Assembly: GCA_002428405.1 (NCBI GenBank)
Contig: DIWD01000076.1
Location: 1 to 20,236 of the forward strand
Length of the DNA stretch: 20,236 nt
Source: a bacterium UBA6115
GTDB taxonomy: Bacteria; Bacillota_A; Clostridia; Christensenellales; Aristaeellaceae
Reading direction: 5' to 3'
Each line of letters begins with the position of its first letter. The stretch's first letter is position 1. A program made the translations under genes and the position numbers. The notes below the pieces were generated by a model. The model worked only from the letters and a program-made list of their open reading frames with translations. It was not told the origin of the DNA and made no database searches. Of this stretch, positions 5,917 through 13,988 are shown piece by piece.

Positions 5917-7842
5917 TTAATTGCCCTCAGGCGTTTCGGGCAGCAGTTCTTCCGCCGTGCTGATACCGTGCAGGGGCGCAGCCTTTTCATCCGCTGTCTC
6001 CTCGCGGGTGCCGATGGAAACCGGCCTGTCAAGGCCGTAGGCGCCGGAGGGCATCATGAAGACCGTTCCGCCCCCTTCTCCGCCCAGGTCAAGCTGCTCA
6101 TACAGTTTTTTGGCGATCCCCTGGGTCAGCCGCGCGTCGATGAGCCAGAAGATGATTTCCTTTTCCTTTTGCACCTGGAGGCTGAACAGCTTCATGTCAT
6201 GCCCGCCCGATCCCCTCCCGTGCAGGATGGTAGCGCCCCCCGCGCCGGCCTCCCTGGCAAGCTCGATCGCCCGCTGCGCAAGGCCGCGGTTGAGGATGGC
6301 CACCAGACAGTCATAAAACTCGATTTTTCCCGGCAGCGGTGCGGCTCTTTCCTCTTTGCGTTTCTCCTCAATTTTAGACAAGGCTTTCTCCCTTCTCCTG
6401 AACACCGCGCCCAGGATCATGATGGACAGCACCGGCGCCATGGCCACCATGGCGATGACGCCAAAACCGTCCACCATCACATTGGCGGTGGGTGTCATCG
6501 CGGCCGCCCCCTGGGCAAAGGCCAGGACAAAGGTAGCCGTCACAGGGCCGGAAGCCACCCCGCCCGCGTCATAGGCAATGCTCACAAACACCGGATCGGA
6601 GCGGAAGGAGAGGAACACCGCCAGCAGGAAGCCCCCCAGAAGGAAGTACCATAGCTTGACCCAGGGGATCATGATGCGCAGCATGGAGCACGCGATCGCC
6701 AGCGCGACGCCCAGGGAAAGCGTCACCCGGATCAGTTTCAGCGGGATGCGCCCGCCGGTGGCCTCCTGGATCTGCTCTCCCAGGACATGCACCGCGGGCT
6801 CCACCAGCACCACGATCATCCCCAGCAGGAAACCGACTGCGGGGAGCAGCCATTGATACCGCTCCGCGATGCCCCGGCCGATGACCTGACCCATATCCAT
6901 AAACCCGGAATAAACCCCCGTCAGGAACAGCACCAGCCCCAGGAGGGTGTAGACCAGTCCCTTGACGATGCGGGCAACCTCGCCCCTGTGCGCCTTGAAC
7001 CTGAAGAAGTTCAAAAGGAAAAACAGCACGGTCAGCGGCAGGAGCGCGACGAGCGACTCAAGGAAAACCCCGGGGATCTTTCCCAGCACAGGCGCCAGGA
7101 TGCCTGAGGCGGGCCTGAAGGATTCAATCTCGCCCAGAATGCGGCTCTGCCCGGAAAGGATGCTCAGCAGCATCACCGCGATGATCGGCCCCGCGCTCAT
7201 CACGCCCACCATGCCGAAGGAATCCTCCTCCGTATTCCGTCCGCCCTTGATGCGGGACAGGCTGGCGGAAAGCGCCAGCACGAAGGGGGTGGTCAGAGCG
7301 CCGGTGGTCGCTCCGGAGGAATCAAAGCTGATGGCCAGGAACTCCTCGGAAACAAGAAAGGAAAGGACCAGGATGACCCCGTACGCCAGGGCCATGAACA
7401 GGGCATAGGACATTTTTCCGCTCAGCAGCCGGAAGGTGCCCAGGGCGATGAGCAAGCCCACACCGGTGGAAACGATGTAGACCATGAGCATAGCGCTGAC
7501 AGCGCCCCCGGAGGCCGTCTGCACCTGATTGCCCAGGATGAGCAGGTCAGGCTCAGCGACTGTCACCAGAAAGCCCAGAAGGAAACTGAAGAAAGCCATT
7601 TTCAGCGCGGTCTTCGATGTCGCCAGTTCCTGCGCCATGTATTCCCCGATGGGATTCATCGCCAGATCGATCCCCAGCAGAAAGACAGCCAGGCCGATGA
7701 GCAGGAGCAGGCCGCCGATGAGAAAGCGCCAGATGACCTCCCCTTCCGCTCTGACCAGGGCCAGGGCGAGCAGGAGCACCAGCGCCATCACCGGCAGCAG
7801 GGAACGGCTGACCTCATTGATTTTCTGGCGAAGGAGGCTCAC
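5917..7842 (-). CDS. Duplicated DUF1538 membrane protein with C-terminal PII-like domain
   Basis: A 641-residue protein. Residues 1-240 and about 255-485 are two copies of the DUF1538 membrane domain, roughly six segments each. Matching motifs show the duplication: VAEPDLLILGNQVQTASGG (95-113) against LVEPAVHVLGEQIQEATGG (346-364), FDSSGATTG against YDAGGVASG, and DSFGMVGVMSAGP against DGFGVIAMVAMAP. Residues about 507-610 form a PII-like domain with the turn ATILHGRGSG (537-546), the nucleotide-binding B-loop region of PII proteins, and a short T-loop. The acidic/Gly-rich pairs inside the membrane suggest a transporter, but no substrate is known. It starts with GTG at 7842, overlapping the preceding stop by four bases (GTGA), so translation is probably coupled. 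Confidence 0.88.
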   Translation of the reverse strand: MSLLRQKINEVSRSLLPVMALVLLLALALVRAEGEVIWRFLIGGLLLLIGLAVFLLGIDLAMNPIGEYMAQELATSKTALKMAFFSFLLGFLVTVAEPDLLILGNQVQTASGGAVSAMLMVYIVSTGVGLLIALGTFRLLSGKMSYALFMALAYGVILVLSFLVSEEFLAISFDSSGATTGALTTPFVLALSASLSRIKGGRNTEEDSFGMVGVMSAGPIIAVMLLSILSGQSRILGEIESFRPASGILAPVLGKIPGVFLESLVALLPLTVLFFLLNFFRFKAHRGEVARIVKGLVYTLLGLVLFLTGVYSGFMDMGQVIGRGIAERYQWLLPAVGFLLGMIVVLVEPAVHVLGEQIQEATGGRIPLKLIRVTLSLGVALAIACSMLRIMIPWVKLWYFLLGGFLLAVFLSFRSDPVFVSIAYDAGGVASGPVTATFVLAFAQGAAAMTPTANVMVDGFGVIAMVAMAPVLSIMILGAVFRRREKALSKIEEKRKEERAAPLPGKIEFYDCLVAILNRGLAQRAIELAREAGAGGATILHGRGSGGHDMKLFSLQVQKEKEIIFWLIDARLTQGIAKKLYEQLDLGGEGGGTVFMMPSGAYGLDRPVSIGTREETADEKAAPLHGISTAEELLPETPEGN

Positions 7843-8504
7843 GTGTCCACCGCCTTCTCCGCCTGCCGCTCTTCATACAGCCCCAGGGTCCTGGTCACCG
7901 GCATGGCAAAGACGATGCCGCTGCCCTTGCGCTTAAGGCGCATCCCTGTGTACACCGCGTCACGGATGGCCGCGGCGGATTCCCGCGGGGTCACGATCAG
8001 CACCGTATCCTTCTGCGGTTCCACCATCAGGGGAAAAACAAAATCCTGCGGCACGCCCGCTCCGTGCGCATGCAGGATGGTGCCGCCCCGCGCGCCGGCC
8101 TGCCGTGCCACCCGCATGCATTCCGGCCCCAGGCCGCGGTCAAGCACAGTCATCAGGCAGACATAAGGCGCGCCGGTGACCCTGCTGAATACAGCGGGGG
8201 CATTGTTTTCAGGGTCATACTGCAGATAGGGCACCGAGAAGGCGATGCCCTTGTAACGCTTGTGGAGCTTGAACTCTTCCCTGAGCAAAACGTACAGCTG
8301 TTCTGCCGTTTTCTCGGGCACCCCCATGAGCAGCAATTCCTTCTGCGTCTGGGAGATGCCCAGGAAATCCAGGAGCCTGGAAGGCATGGTCCCCTCGCCC
8401 AGGAGAATGGTGCCCCGGCTGACGCCCAGGCGCTGCGCGCGGTGCAGCAGCGCGTCCGCCTTCCCGCGGTCCACAATGATAAAAACGCAGGAGCCTCCTG
8501 TCAT
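7839..8504 (-). CDS. Tandem PII-like (PII-PII) signalling protein
   Basis: A 221-residue soluble protein made of two PII-like ferredoxin-fold domains, roughly residues 5-95 and 113-205. Each has the V/LDRG start (VDRGKADAL, LDRGLGPEC) and the following turn: RGTILLGEGT in domain 1 and GGTILHAHGAG in domain 2. Domain 2 keeps the pattern better; domain 1 has drifted. PII proteins form trimers and sense ADP/ATP and metabolites, usually controlling a transporter or enzyme through the T-loop. The next gene is a membrane protein that carries one more PII-like domain, so regulation of that protein is the natural guess. ATG 8504 is preferred to the longer frame (to 8609), since AGAGGA lies six bases upstream and the extra residues do not resemble PII. 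Confidence 0.86.
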   Translation of the reverse strand: MTGGSCVFIIVDRGKADALLHRAQRLGVSRGTILLGEGTMPSRLLDFLGISQTQKELLLMGVPEKTAEQLYVLLREEFKLHKRYKGIAFSVPYLQYDPENNAPAVFSRVTGAPYVCLMTVLDRGLGPECMRVARQAGARGGTILHAHGAGVPQDFVFPLMVEPQKDTVLIVTPRESAAAIRDAVYTGMRLKRKGSGIVFAMPVTRTLGLYEERQAEKAVDT

Positions 8505-8592
8505 GGTCCGTCCTCTTTTCACAGCAGCCCTCCGGCATCCGGGCTTTATTCCAGCCAGGGACGGATAGGTTTCTGCGCATTTATTATGCCCC

Positions 8593-8621
8593 ATCCTAAC
8601 ATATTTCATTCATTGTGCCAA
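8593..8621 (-). promoter_or_regulatory. Promoter of the PII/DUF1538 operon
   Basis: On the minus strand TTGGCA (8621-8616), 17 bases, TAGGAT (8598-8593). A leader of about 80 bases precedes the first start codon. The 180-base divergent region 8505-8685 shows no clear plus-strand promoter for the dehydrogenase gene. Confidence 0.65.
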
Positions 8622-8685
8622 CGCCTCGGTACCCCTTCCGCAGCCTGGGTACACTGTATCTGATATGAAACGGGAGGGAACGGTC

Positions 8686-9660
8686 ATGAAACTTGAAAAC
8701 ATTCTCATCAGCATGCCCCTGACGGATGAGTACAGGGAACAGTTCAGGAAAACACTGCCCGGAGCGCGGGTCCGCTTTGCCCGCTGGCAGGAACTGAATG
8801 ATGAGGAGCTGGCGGGATTTGACGCGGCGGTGGGCAACCCGGCTTCGGAGCTGCTGCCCAAATTAAAGGGGTTGAAGCTGCTGCAGCTGAGCAGTTCGGG
8901 CGTCGCGCCGGAATACCTGCATCTGAAAGACATGAATCCCGGGGCTGTCCTATGCAGCAGCAGCGGCGCCTTCGGCCAGGCGATCTCCGAACACATGCTG
9001 GGGGTGCTGATGATGCTGCTCAAGCGCCTGCATGAGTACCGCGACGACCAGGCAACAGCGGAATGGATCGACCGCGGGCACGTCCGCTCCCTCCGCGATA
9101 TGACCGTGCTGATCATCGGCGCGGGCTCCATCGGGACCGACTTCGCGCGCCTGGTGAAGCTGTTGGGCGCCCATACCATCGGCGTCAGAAGAACACAGGG
9201 AGGAAAAGACCCGGCGTATGATGAAATGCACACCTATGAGGAACTGGATGAACTGCTGCCGGAGGCCGACGTCACTGCGCTGTCCGTCCCGGAAACGCCG
9301 CAGACCGTCGGCCTGTTGGACGCGCGCCGCTTCAGCCTGTTAAAGCGGGGGGGCTACCTGCTCAACGTCGGACGCGGCTCCGTTTTGGACCAGGACGCGC
9401 TGCTATCCTCCCTTCGGGAAGGCCGCCTGGCCGGCGCGGGCATCGACGTGACCGTGCCGGAGCCGCTGCCCAGGGACCATCCCCTGTGGAAAGAGAAGAA
9501 CCTGATCATCACCCCGCACATTTCCGGCTTTTTCCACCTCAAGCACACCCATGACAGCATCGTGGACATCGCCTGCCGGAACCTGGCCGCCTGGCCGGAG
9601 GGTCCCTTTATCAGCCGGGTGGACTTTACCAGCGGGTACCGGGCAAAGGAATCAGGCTGA
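8686..9660 (+). CDS. D-isomer-specific 2-hydroxyacid dehydrogenase
   Basis: A 324-residue NAD(P)-dependent oxidoreductase of the D-2-hydroxyacid dehydrogenase family, which reduces 2-oxoacids or oxidises D-2-hydroxyacids in the cytosol. The Rossmann motif VLIIGAGSIG lies at 141-150. The catalytic residues are recognisable: Arg230 in NVGRGSVLD, Glu259 in VTVPEPLP, and His278 in ITPHISGF. Length is usual. The family covers lactate, glycerate, phosphoglycerate and hydroxypyruvate enzymes, and the absence of a C-terminal ACT domain argues against a full SerA; the substrate is open. The ATG at 8686 follows GGGAGGG (8672-8678) with seven bases between; the in-frame ATG at 8665 lies before that site. 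It is a single-gene unit ended by the hairpin at 9679-9711. Confidence 0.9.
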   Translation: MKLENILISMPLTDEYREQFRKTLPGARVRFARWQELNDEELAGFDAAVGNPASELLPKLKGLKLLQLSSSGVAPEYLHLKDMNPGAVLCSSSGAFGQAISEHMLGVLMMLLKRLHEYRDDQATAEWIDRGHVRSLRDMTVLIIGAGSIGTDFARLVKLLGAHTIGVRRTQGGKDPAYDEMHTYEELDELLPEADVTALSVPETPQTVGLLDARRFSLLKRGGYLLNVGRGSVLDQDALLSSLREGRLAGAGIDVTVPEPLPRDHPLWKEKNLIITPHISGFFHLKHTHDSIVDIACRNLAAWPEGPFISRVDFTSGYRAKESG

Positions 9661-9678
9661 CCTAAACTGGAAATAAAG

Positions 9679-9711
9679 AACCTGCCGCGCAGCTGTGCGT
9701 GGCAGGTTTTT
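9679..9711. terminator. Bidirectional intrinsic terminator between convergent genes
   Basis: AACCTGCC (9679-9686) pairs with GGCAGGTT (9701-9708), extended by four more pairs to a 6-base loop. T residues follow on the plus strand, and on the minus strand the A-rich left flank gives a broken T run. It serves the dehydrogenase and the cysK-cysE operon. Confidence 0.88.
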
Positions 9712-9726
9712 ACTAAGCGGAAGACC

Positions 9727-10590
9727 CTATTTCAGCGGCTTTCCCTTGATCTTGTCCCCGTCGTAATACATCATCTGCTTTTCCGGCAGCGATTCGGTCA
9801 GCCAGACGTTGCCGCCGATGACGCAGTCGTCCCCCACGCGGGTGTCCCCGCCCAGGATGACGGCGTTGGCGTAGATGACCACGCGGTTGCCGATGTACGG
9901 GTGGCGCTGCACGCCTTTGACCGGCAGGCCCTGCTCATCCAGCGGGAAGCTCTTCGCGCCCAGGGTCACGCCCTGGTAGAGCTTGACGTCCCCGCCGATG
10001 CGGGCGGTCTCCCCGATGACGATGCCGGTGCCGTGGTCGATGCAGAAACGCGGGCCGATGGAAGCGCCGGGATGGATGTCTATCCCGGTCTTTTCATGGG
10101 CGAACTCCGACATGATCCGGGGCAGCAGCGGAATATCCAGCTCGTAGAGCGCGTGCGCCAGGCGGTGGATGGAGATGGCGTAGAAGCCGGGATAGCAGAT
10201 GATGACCTCCTCGCAGCTGCGGGCGGCGGGGTCCCCCTCATAAATCGCCTGCGCGTCCCCGCTGAGCAGCTCCTTGATCTCCGGCAGCCTGTCCAGCAGC
10301 GCCCCGGCAAGGGCTTCGGGGCTGCGCATTGCGCCGCCGGGCGAAAAGCACAGGGAAAGGCCGATCAGGCTGGTCAGTTCCCTCTTCGCCCAGCCGTACA
10401 CATCCCCCTCTTCCTGCGCGTGGCTGTCGCTGACGCGGAAATATGCAGGAAACATCAGGGACTGCAGGTCCTTGATCAAAAGGATGACCTGGCGCCGGTC
10501 CGGGATCATCTCACAGCGCATGACCGGGTCCTCACAGGCCAAATGAATAGCGTTGAGCCGCTCCAGCAGGCCTCTTTCCTCTTCCGGCAT
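9727..10590 (-). CDS. cysE: Serine O-acetyltransferase (EpsC/CysE type)
   Basis: A 287-residue protein that transfers acetyl from acetyl-CoA to serine, giving O-acetylserine for CysK. It has the helical N-terminal domain (QVILLIKDLQSLMFPAYF) of the longer Gram-positive EpsC-like enzymes. The left-handed beta-helix with hexapeptide repeats follows: TGIDIHPGASIGPRFCIDHG, GIVIGETARIGGDVKLYQGV and the YIGNRVVIYANAVILGGDTR segment. The catalytic His of the IDHG motif is present. ATG 10590 is chosen, 11 bases after the cysK stop, with AAAGG eight bases upstream; the longer frame only runs through cysK. It lies second in a cysK-cysE operon, so substrate and product are made together and the two proteins may form the cysteine synthase complex. 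Confidence 0.92.
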   Translation of the reverse strand: MPEEERGLLERLNAIHLACEDPVMRCEMIPDRRQVILLIKDLQSLMFPAYFRVSDSHAQEEGDVYGWAKRELTSLIGLSLCFSPGGAMRSPEALAGALLDRLPEIKELLSGDAQAIYEGDPAARSCEEVIICYPGFYAISIHRLAHALYELDIPLLPRIMSEFAHEKTGIDIHPGASIGPRFCIDHGTGIVIGETARIGGDVKLYQGVTLGAKSFPLDEQGLPVKGVQRHPYIGNRVVIYANAVILGGDTRVGDDCVIGGNVWLTESLPEKQMMYYDGDKIKGKPLK

Positions 10591-10601
10591 TCTCAAAGCC
10601 T

Positions 10602-11534
10602 TTACGCCTCCCCGAACAGTCCGCCGGACAGGTAGCGGCTGCCCGCGTCCGGCAGGATGACAACGATGTTCCTGCCGCGGTTCTCTTCCTTCTGCGCAAG
10701 CGTCATCGCGGCGTGCAGCGCCGCGCCGGAGCTGATGCCGCACAGCAGGCCTTCCAGCCTTGCCAGCAGACGCGTCGCTTCCGCGGCGTCCTCATCGCTC
10801 ACGGTGATCACCTGATCATATATATCAGTGTCCAGCACCTTGGGCACAAATCCGGCTCCGATGCCCTGGATCTTGTGCTTGCCCTTGGGCCCCCCGGACA
10901 GCACGGGCGAGCCGGAGGGCTCCACGGCGATGATCCGGATGCCCGGGTGCCGCTCCTTCAGGTAGCGTCCAGCCCCTGTGATGGTGCCGCCGGTGCCCAC
11001 GCCCGCGACCAGGATATCCGCCAGGCCCTTCGTGTCCCGCTCTATTTCGGGCCCGGTAGTCTGGTAATGGGCCCTGGGGTTGGCTGGGTTCTCAAACTGC
11101 CTGGCATACCAGCTGCCCGGATTCTCCCGCACGATTTCCTCCGCCTTCCCCATCGCGCCCGGCATTCCCAATGCGCCATCGGTCAGCACCAGTTCAGCCC
11201 CGTAAGCGGTCAAAAGCTGGCGGCGTTCCACGCTCATCGTGTCCGGCATGGTGAGGATCAGCCGGTAGCCGCGCGCGGCGGCCATCATGGCCAGGCCGAT
11301 GCCGGTATTGCCGCTGGAGGCTTCCACCAGCAGCGCGCCGGGCTTGAGCAGGCCGGCCGCCTCCGCCTCGTCGATCATCGTTTTGGCGATGCGTTCCTTC
11401 ACGCAGCCGGCGGGGTTCATGGATTCCGCCTTGCCCAGCAGGACGGCCTTCAGGTTTTCCGCCTTTTCGATGCGGTTTAGGCGCACCAGCGGCGTATTGC
11501 CGATCAGCTGGTCCGAAGATTTGTAAACACTCAT
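10602..11534 (-). CDS. cysK: Cysteine synthase A (O-acetylserine sulfhydrylase)
   Basis: A 310-residue PLP enzyme that makes cysteine from O-acetylserine and sulfide. It shows SSDQLIGNTPLVRL at the start, the PLP lysine at residue 46 in NPAGCVKERIA, the substrate loop EASSGNTGIGLAM, the phosphate-binding GTGGTITGAGRYL, and the C-terminal CGISSGAA. The usual SVKDR at the lysine reads CVKER; Lys is retained, so activity is expected. The start ATG 11534 follows AGGGAGA. It is the first gene of the operon with cysE downstream. No T-box or S-box pattern was seen in the short region upstream. Confidence 0.95.
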   Translation of the reverse strand: MSVYKSSDQLIGNTPLVRLNRIEKAENLKAVLLGKAESMNPAGCVKERIAKTMIDEAEAAGLLKPGALLVEASSGNTGIGLAMMAAARGYRLILTMPDTMSVERRQLLTAYGAELVLTDGALGMPGAMGKAEEIVRENPGSWYARQFENPANPRAHYQTTGPEIERDTKGLADILVAGVGTGGTITGAGRYLKERHPGIRIIAVEPSGSPVLSGGPKGKHKIQGIGAGFVPKVLDTDIYDQVITVSDEDAAEATRLLARLEGLLCGISSGAALHAAMTLAQKEENRGRNIVVILPDAGSRYLSGGLFGEA

Positions 11535-11567
11535 TGCTGTTTCTCCCTGAACTTATCGTTCCAGGGC

Positions 11568-11573
11568 ATTGTA
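11568..11573 (-). promoter_or_regulatory. Possible -10 box for the cysK-cysE operon
   Basis: TACAAT on the minus strand (11573-11568), about 35 bases before the start codon. No good -35 element stands at the right distance, so this is tentative. Confidence 0.35.
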
Positions 11574-11622
11574 CCTCGGGGCGCGGTTCCTAAAACACGC
11601 GCCGTATCCTGCCCTTTGGGCG

Positions 11623-12585
11623 TTACGCCCAGTACATTCCGCCGGATTGTTCACGGATCAAGACATCCTTGAGGAAATGGATGGCTTTTTTCAACCCTTC
11701 CCTGCCGCTCATCAGGCCGTCCTCATGCTCAATGGAAACCACATCATCATAACCCGCCGCCCGCAGCTCCGACATGATGCGGTTCCAGGTCAGCTGGTCA
11801 TGCCCGTAGCCCACAGTGCGGAAGACCCAGGAACGGTTGCTTTCGGCATAGTGTTTGGTGTCCAGTACGCCGTTGACTGCAGTGTTGGCTCCGTCAATCA
11901 GGGTGTCCTTGGCGTGGAAGAAGTACACGGCGTTCCCCAGCGCCCGGATGGCCATGACCGGGTCGATTCCCTGCCAGAACAGGTGGGACGGGTCCAGGTT
12001 GGCGCCAATCGTGTCCCCCGCGGCCTGCCTGAGGCGCAGCAGGGTTTCCGGATTGTAGACACAGAAGCCGGGGTGCATTTCCAGCGCGACGCGCCGCACG
12101 CCGTACTTTTGGGCGATGCCGGCGGCCTCGTGCCAGTAGGGGATGAGGACGTCCTCCCATTGATACCGCAGGATGTCCTGGAAATCATCCGGCCAGGCGC
12201 AGGTCACCCAGTTGGGCGTCCGATCCTCCGGGCTGCCGCCCGGGCAGCCGGAAAAGGTGACGACGCGGGGTACGCCCAGCTCCCCGGCCAGCCGCGCCGC
12301 GTTGATATAGTCCTCATGGAAGAACCGCGCGATATTTTTGTCCGGATGGACCGGGTTGCCGTGCACGGACAGCGCGGCGATCTCCAGCCCGCTGTCTTTG
12401 ATGGCCGCGAGAAAATCCTTTTTCGCGGCGTCATTGCCCAGCAGGGCCTTCGGGTCGCAGTGGTTCGTGCCAGGGTAACCCCCGCACCCGATTTCCACCG
12501 CGTCCACGCCCTGCTCGGCCAGGAACCTGCAGGCTTCCCTCAGCGGCAAATCCCCCAGCACCACCGAAAACACGGACAGTTTCAT
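11623..12585 (-). CDS. Sugar phosphate isomerase/epimerase-like TIM-barrel protein
   Basis: A 320-residue xylose isomerase-like TIM-barrel protein beginning MKLSVFSVVLGDLPL. The metal-site sequence follows the family pattern: VALEMHPGF, NLDPSHLFWQG, YFFHAKDT and VVSIEHED, which supply Glu, Asp/His, His and Glu. The HAKDT and GYGHDQLTWN segments are common in members annotated as inositol- or sugar-catabolic isomerases, but no such pathway genes lie nearby. The substrate is therefore open. It starts immediately after the mnmM stop (TAA then ATG, with GGAGGT about ten bases upstream inside mnmM), so the two are cotranscribed. The stop codon sits in the loop of a small TGGGCG/CGCCCA hairpin (11617-11631) that lacks a T tract. 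Confidence 0.87.
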   Translation of the reverse strand: MKLSVFSVVLGDLPLREACRFLAEQGVDAVEIGCGGYPGTNHCDPKALLGNDAAKKDFLAAIKDSGLEIAALSVHGNPVHPDKNIARFFHEDYINAARLAGELGVPRVVTFSGCPGGSPEDRTPNWVTCAWPDDFQDILRYQWEDVLIPYWHEAAGIAQKYGVRRVALEMHPGFCVYNPETLLRLRQAAGDTIGANLDPSHLFWQGIDPVMAIRALGNAVYFFHAKDTLIDGANTAVNGVLDTKHYAESNRSWVFRTVGYGHDQLTWNRIMSELRAAGYDDVVSIEHEDGLMSGREGLKKAIHFLKDVLIREQSGGMYWA

Positions 12586-13176
12586 TTATTCTTCGACCTC
12601 CCCTTTTATTTTTTCAATCATCAGGCAGCCCGGCGCGCCGGGCCCGCCGTTGAGGAAACGATGCCACAGCGCGGTGAATCGTCCGGGCGGCAGCGTCCGG
12701 GCGTACTCCAGCAGGGCTTGCTCTTCCCTGGCGCCTTCCTCATGCCCCGGGTAAACGCAGACCACCGCCATGCCGCCTGCTGAAAGCAGCGTCAGCGCGG
12801 CGGAAAGCGCGGGCAGCGTTGTCCCCGCCCGTGTGGTCAGCCCTTTGTCCGCCCCGGGCAGCCAGCCCAGGTTGAAGGCCGCCAGGCGGATGCCGGGACG
12901 GACCACCTCGGCCATGCGCTCATGGCCCATCAGGTGCAGCTCCGCCCGGCCCGCCAGCCCCAGCGATTCAAGCAGGGCGCGGGTGTTTAGGAGCGCCTGT
13001 TCCTGCACGTCAAATCCGTCCACATGGCCCGTTTCACCGACCAGTTGGCACAGCCGGGCACAGTCATGCCCATTGCCCAGCGTCGCGTCGACCGCCCTGT
13101 CCCCGTGCCTGAGCAGATCCCCGAAGGCCCGTGAAGCGATCTGCCGGGCCGAGGTGAGGTATGGCGCTGACGTCAT
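12586..13176 (-). CDS. mnmM: tRNA 5-aminomethyluridine wobble methyltransferase MnmM (YtqB family)
   Basis: A 196-residue class I SAM-dependent methyltransferase. The SAM motif is AVDATLGNGHDCARLCQLVG, followed by GHVDGFDVQEQAL with the acidic residue that binds the ribose, and FNLGWLPGADKGLTT, typical of the YtqB family. YtqB was recently identified as MnmM, which methylates 5-aminomethyl-uridine at the tRNA wobble position in Gram-positive bacteria lacking the MnmC methylase domain. Length agrees with the family (about 190). ATG 13176 overlaps the stop of the preceding pseudouridine synthase gene by four bases (ATGA), so translation is likely coupled. Both encoded proteins modify RNA; the isomerase that follows has no evident link. 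Confidence 0.88.
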   Translation of the reverse strand: MTSAPYLTSARQIASRAFGDLLRHGDRAVDATLGNGHDCARLCQLVGETGHVDGFDVQEQALLNTRALLESLGLAGRAELHLMGHERMAEVVRPGIRLAAFNLGWLPGADKGLTTRAGTTLPALSAALTLLSAGGMAVVCVYPGHEEGAREEQALLEYARTLPPGRFTALWHRFLNGGPGAPGCLMIEKIKGEVEE

Positions 13177-13871
13177 CTGAGCGAACGGACCTCCTCCCCG
13201 GTCAATTCCCGCCACTGGCCCCTTTCCAGGTCCCCCAGCGCCACGCCGCCGTATTGGACGCGCTTGAGCCGGACCACCTCATGCCCGACGGCCTCCACCA
13301 TCCGTCGGATCTGCCGGTTGCGGCCTTCATGGATGGTGATCAGCAGGTCCGTGGAGAAGGGATCGCGCCGCAGGACGCTCACCTTGGCCGGGGCAGTCCT
13401 GCGCCCTTCCAGTGACACGCCCGAACGCAGAAGGCGCAGTTCCTCATCGCTGACCTGGTTGGACACCCGGGCAATGTAGCGCTTTTCCACTTCATGGCTG
13501 GGGTGGGTCAGCCGCTGGGTCAGCTCACCGTCGTTGGTGAGGATCAGCAGGCCTTCGGAATCAAAATCCAGCCGGCCCACGGGGTATAGGCGCACAGGGT
13601 AGTCCCGGAAATGGTCCAGCACCGTGGGCCTGCCTTCCGGATCGCTGGCCGTGGTGACCTCGCCGACGGGCTTGTAGTAGAGGATATAGCGCTTCTCCGC
13701 TTCCGGGCGGACGGCTTCACCCTCCACCGTGACCTTGTCCTCCTCCGTGACCTGCGTGCCCATCTCCCGGACGGTCTGCCCGTTCACCTGGACCAGCCCG
13801 GCGGCGATCATCTCCTCGGCTTTGCGCCTGGATGCCACGCCGCAGGAAGCCAGGTATTTCTGTAAGCGCAT
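13173..13871 (-). CDS. rluB: Pseudouridine synthase, RluB/RsuA family
   Basis: A 232-residue rRNA pseudouridine synthase. An S4 RNA-binding domain occupies residues 1-60 (MRLQKYLASCGVASRRKAEE, then QVNGQTV). The catalytic domain carries the family signature GRLDFDSEGLLILTNDG with the nucleophilic Asp. EGRNRQIRRM and the closing basic segment also fit. In Gram-positives this gene is usually called RluB and acts on 23S rRNA; RsuA-like specificity for 16S rRNA cannot be excluded. ATG 13871 is chosen because it begins the S4 domain and follows GGAAGGGG (13876-13883 region). The longer frame to 14039 would run through the promoter. It is first in the rluB-mnmM-isomerase operon. Confidence 0.92.
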   Translation of the reverse strand: MRLQKYLASCGVASRRKAEEMIAAGLVQVNGQTVREMGTQVTEEDKVTVEGEAVRPEAEKRYILYYKPVGEVTTASDPEGRPTVLDHFRDYPVRLYPVGRLDFDSEGLLILTNDGELTQRLTHPSHEVEKRYIARVSNQVSDEELRLLRSGVSLEGRRTAPAKVSVLRRDPFSTDLLITIHEGRNRQIRRMVEAVGHEVVRLKRVQYGGVALGDLERGQWRELTGEEVRSLR

Positions 13872-13902
13872 CCCGTCCCCTTCCGCTTGATCTGATGATT
13901 TG

Positions 13903-13908
13903 ATTATA
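13903..13908 (-). promoter_or_regulatory. Consensus -10 box for the rluB operon
   Basis: A perfect TATAAT on the minus strand (13908-13903), about 32 bases before the start codon. The matching -35 region is T-rich (TTTTCT) but not consensus. Confidence 0.55.
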
Positions 13909-13988
13909 CAGAAACACGGCGGGAAAGAAAAGGCAGACAGGGAAGCGTTGAGGGCTCCGCGTAAACCTTTTGGTGACTGAAGATTAAA

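Noticed and set aside
5827..6654. Plus-strand frame of 275 codons opposite the DUF1538 gene
   Set aside because: It is rich in His, Arg and Pro as GC-rich antisense frames are, has no domain, and lies opposite a well supported gene.
11535..11622. T-box or S-box upstream of cysK
   Set aside because: The region is under 90 bases and lacks the conserved T-box and SAM motifs.
11617..11631. TGGGCG/CGCCCA hairpin at the end of the second isomerase as a terminator
   Set aside because: The stem is short with a 3-base loop that is the stop codon, and there is no T tract on the minus strand.
11569..12783. Plus-strand frame of 404 codons opposite the isomerase gene
   Set aside because: No recognisable motif; the minus strand carries two clear genes with proper starts and overlaps.
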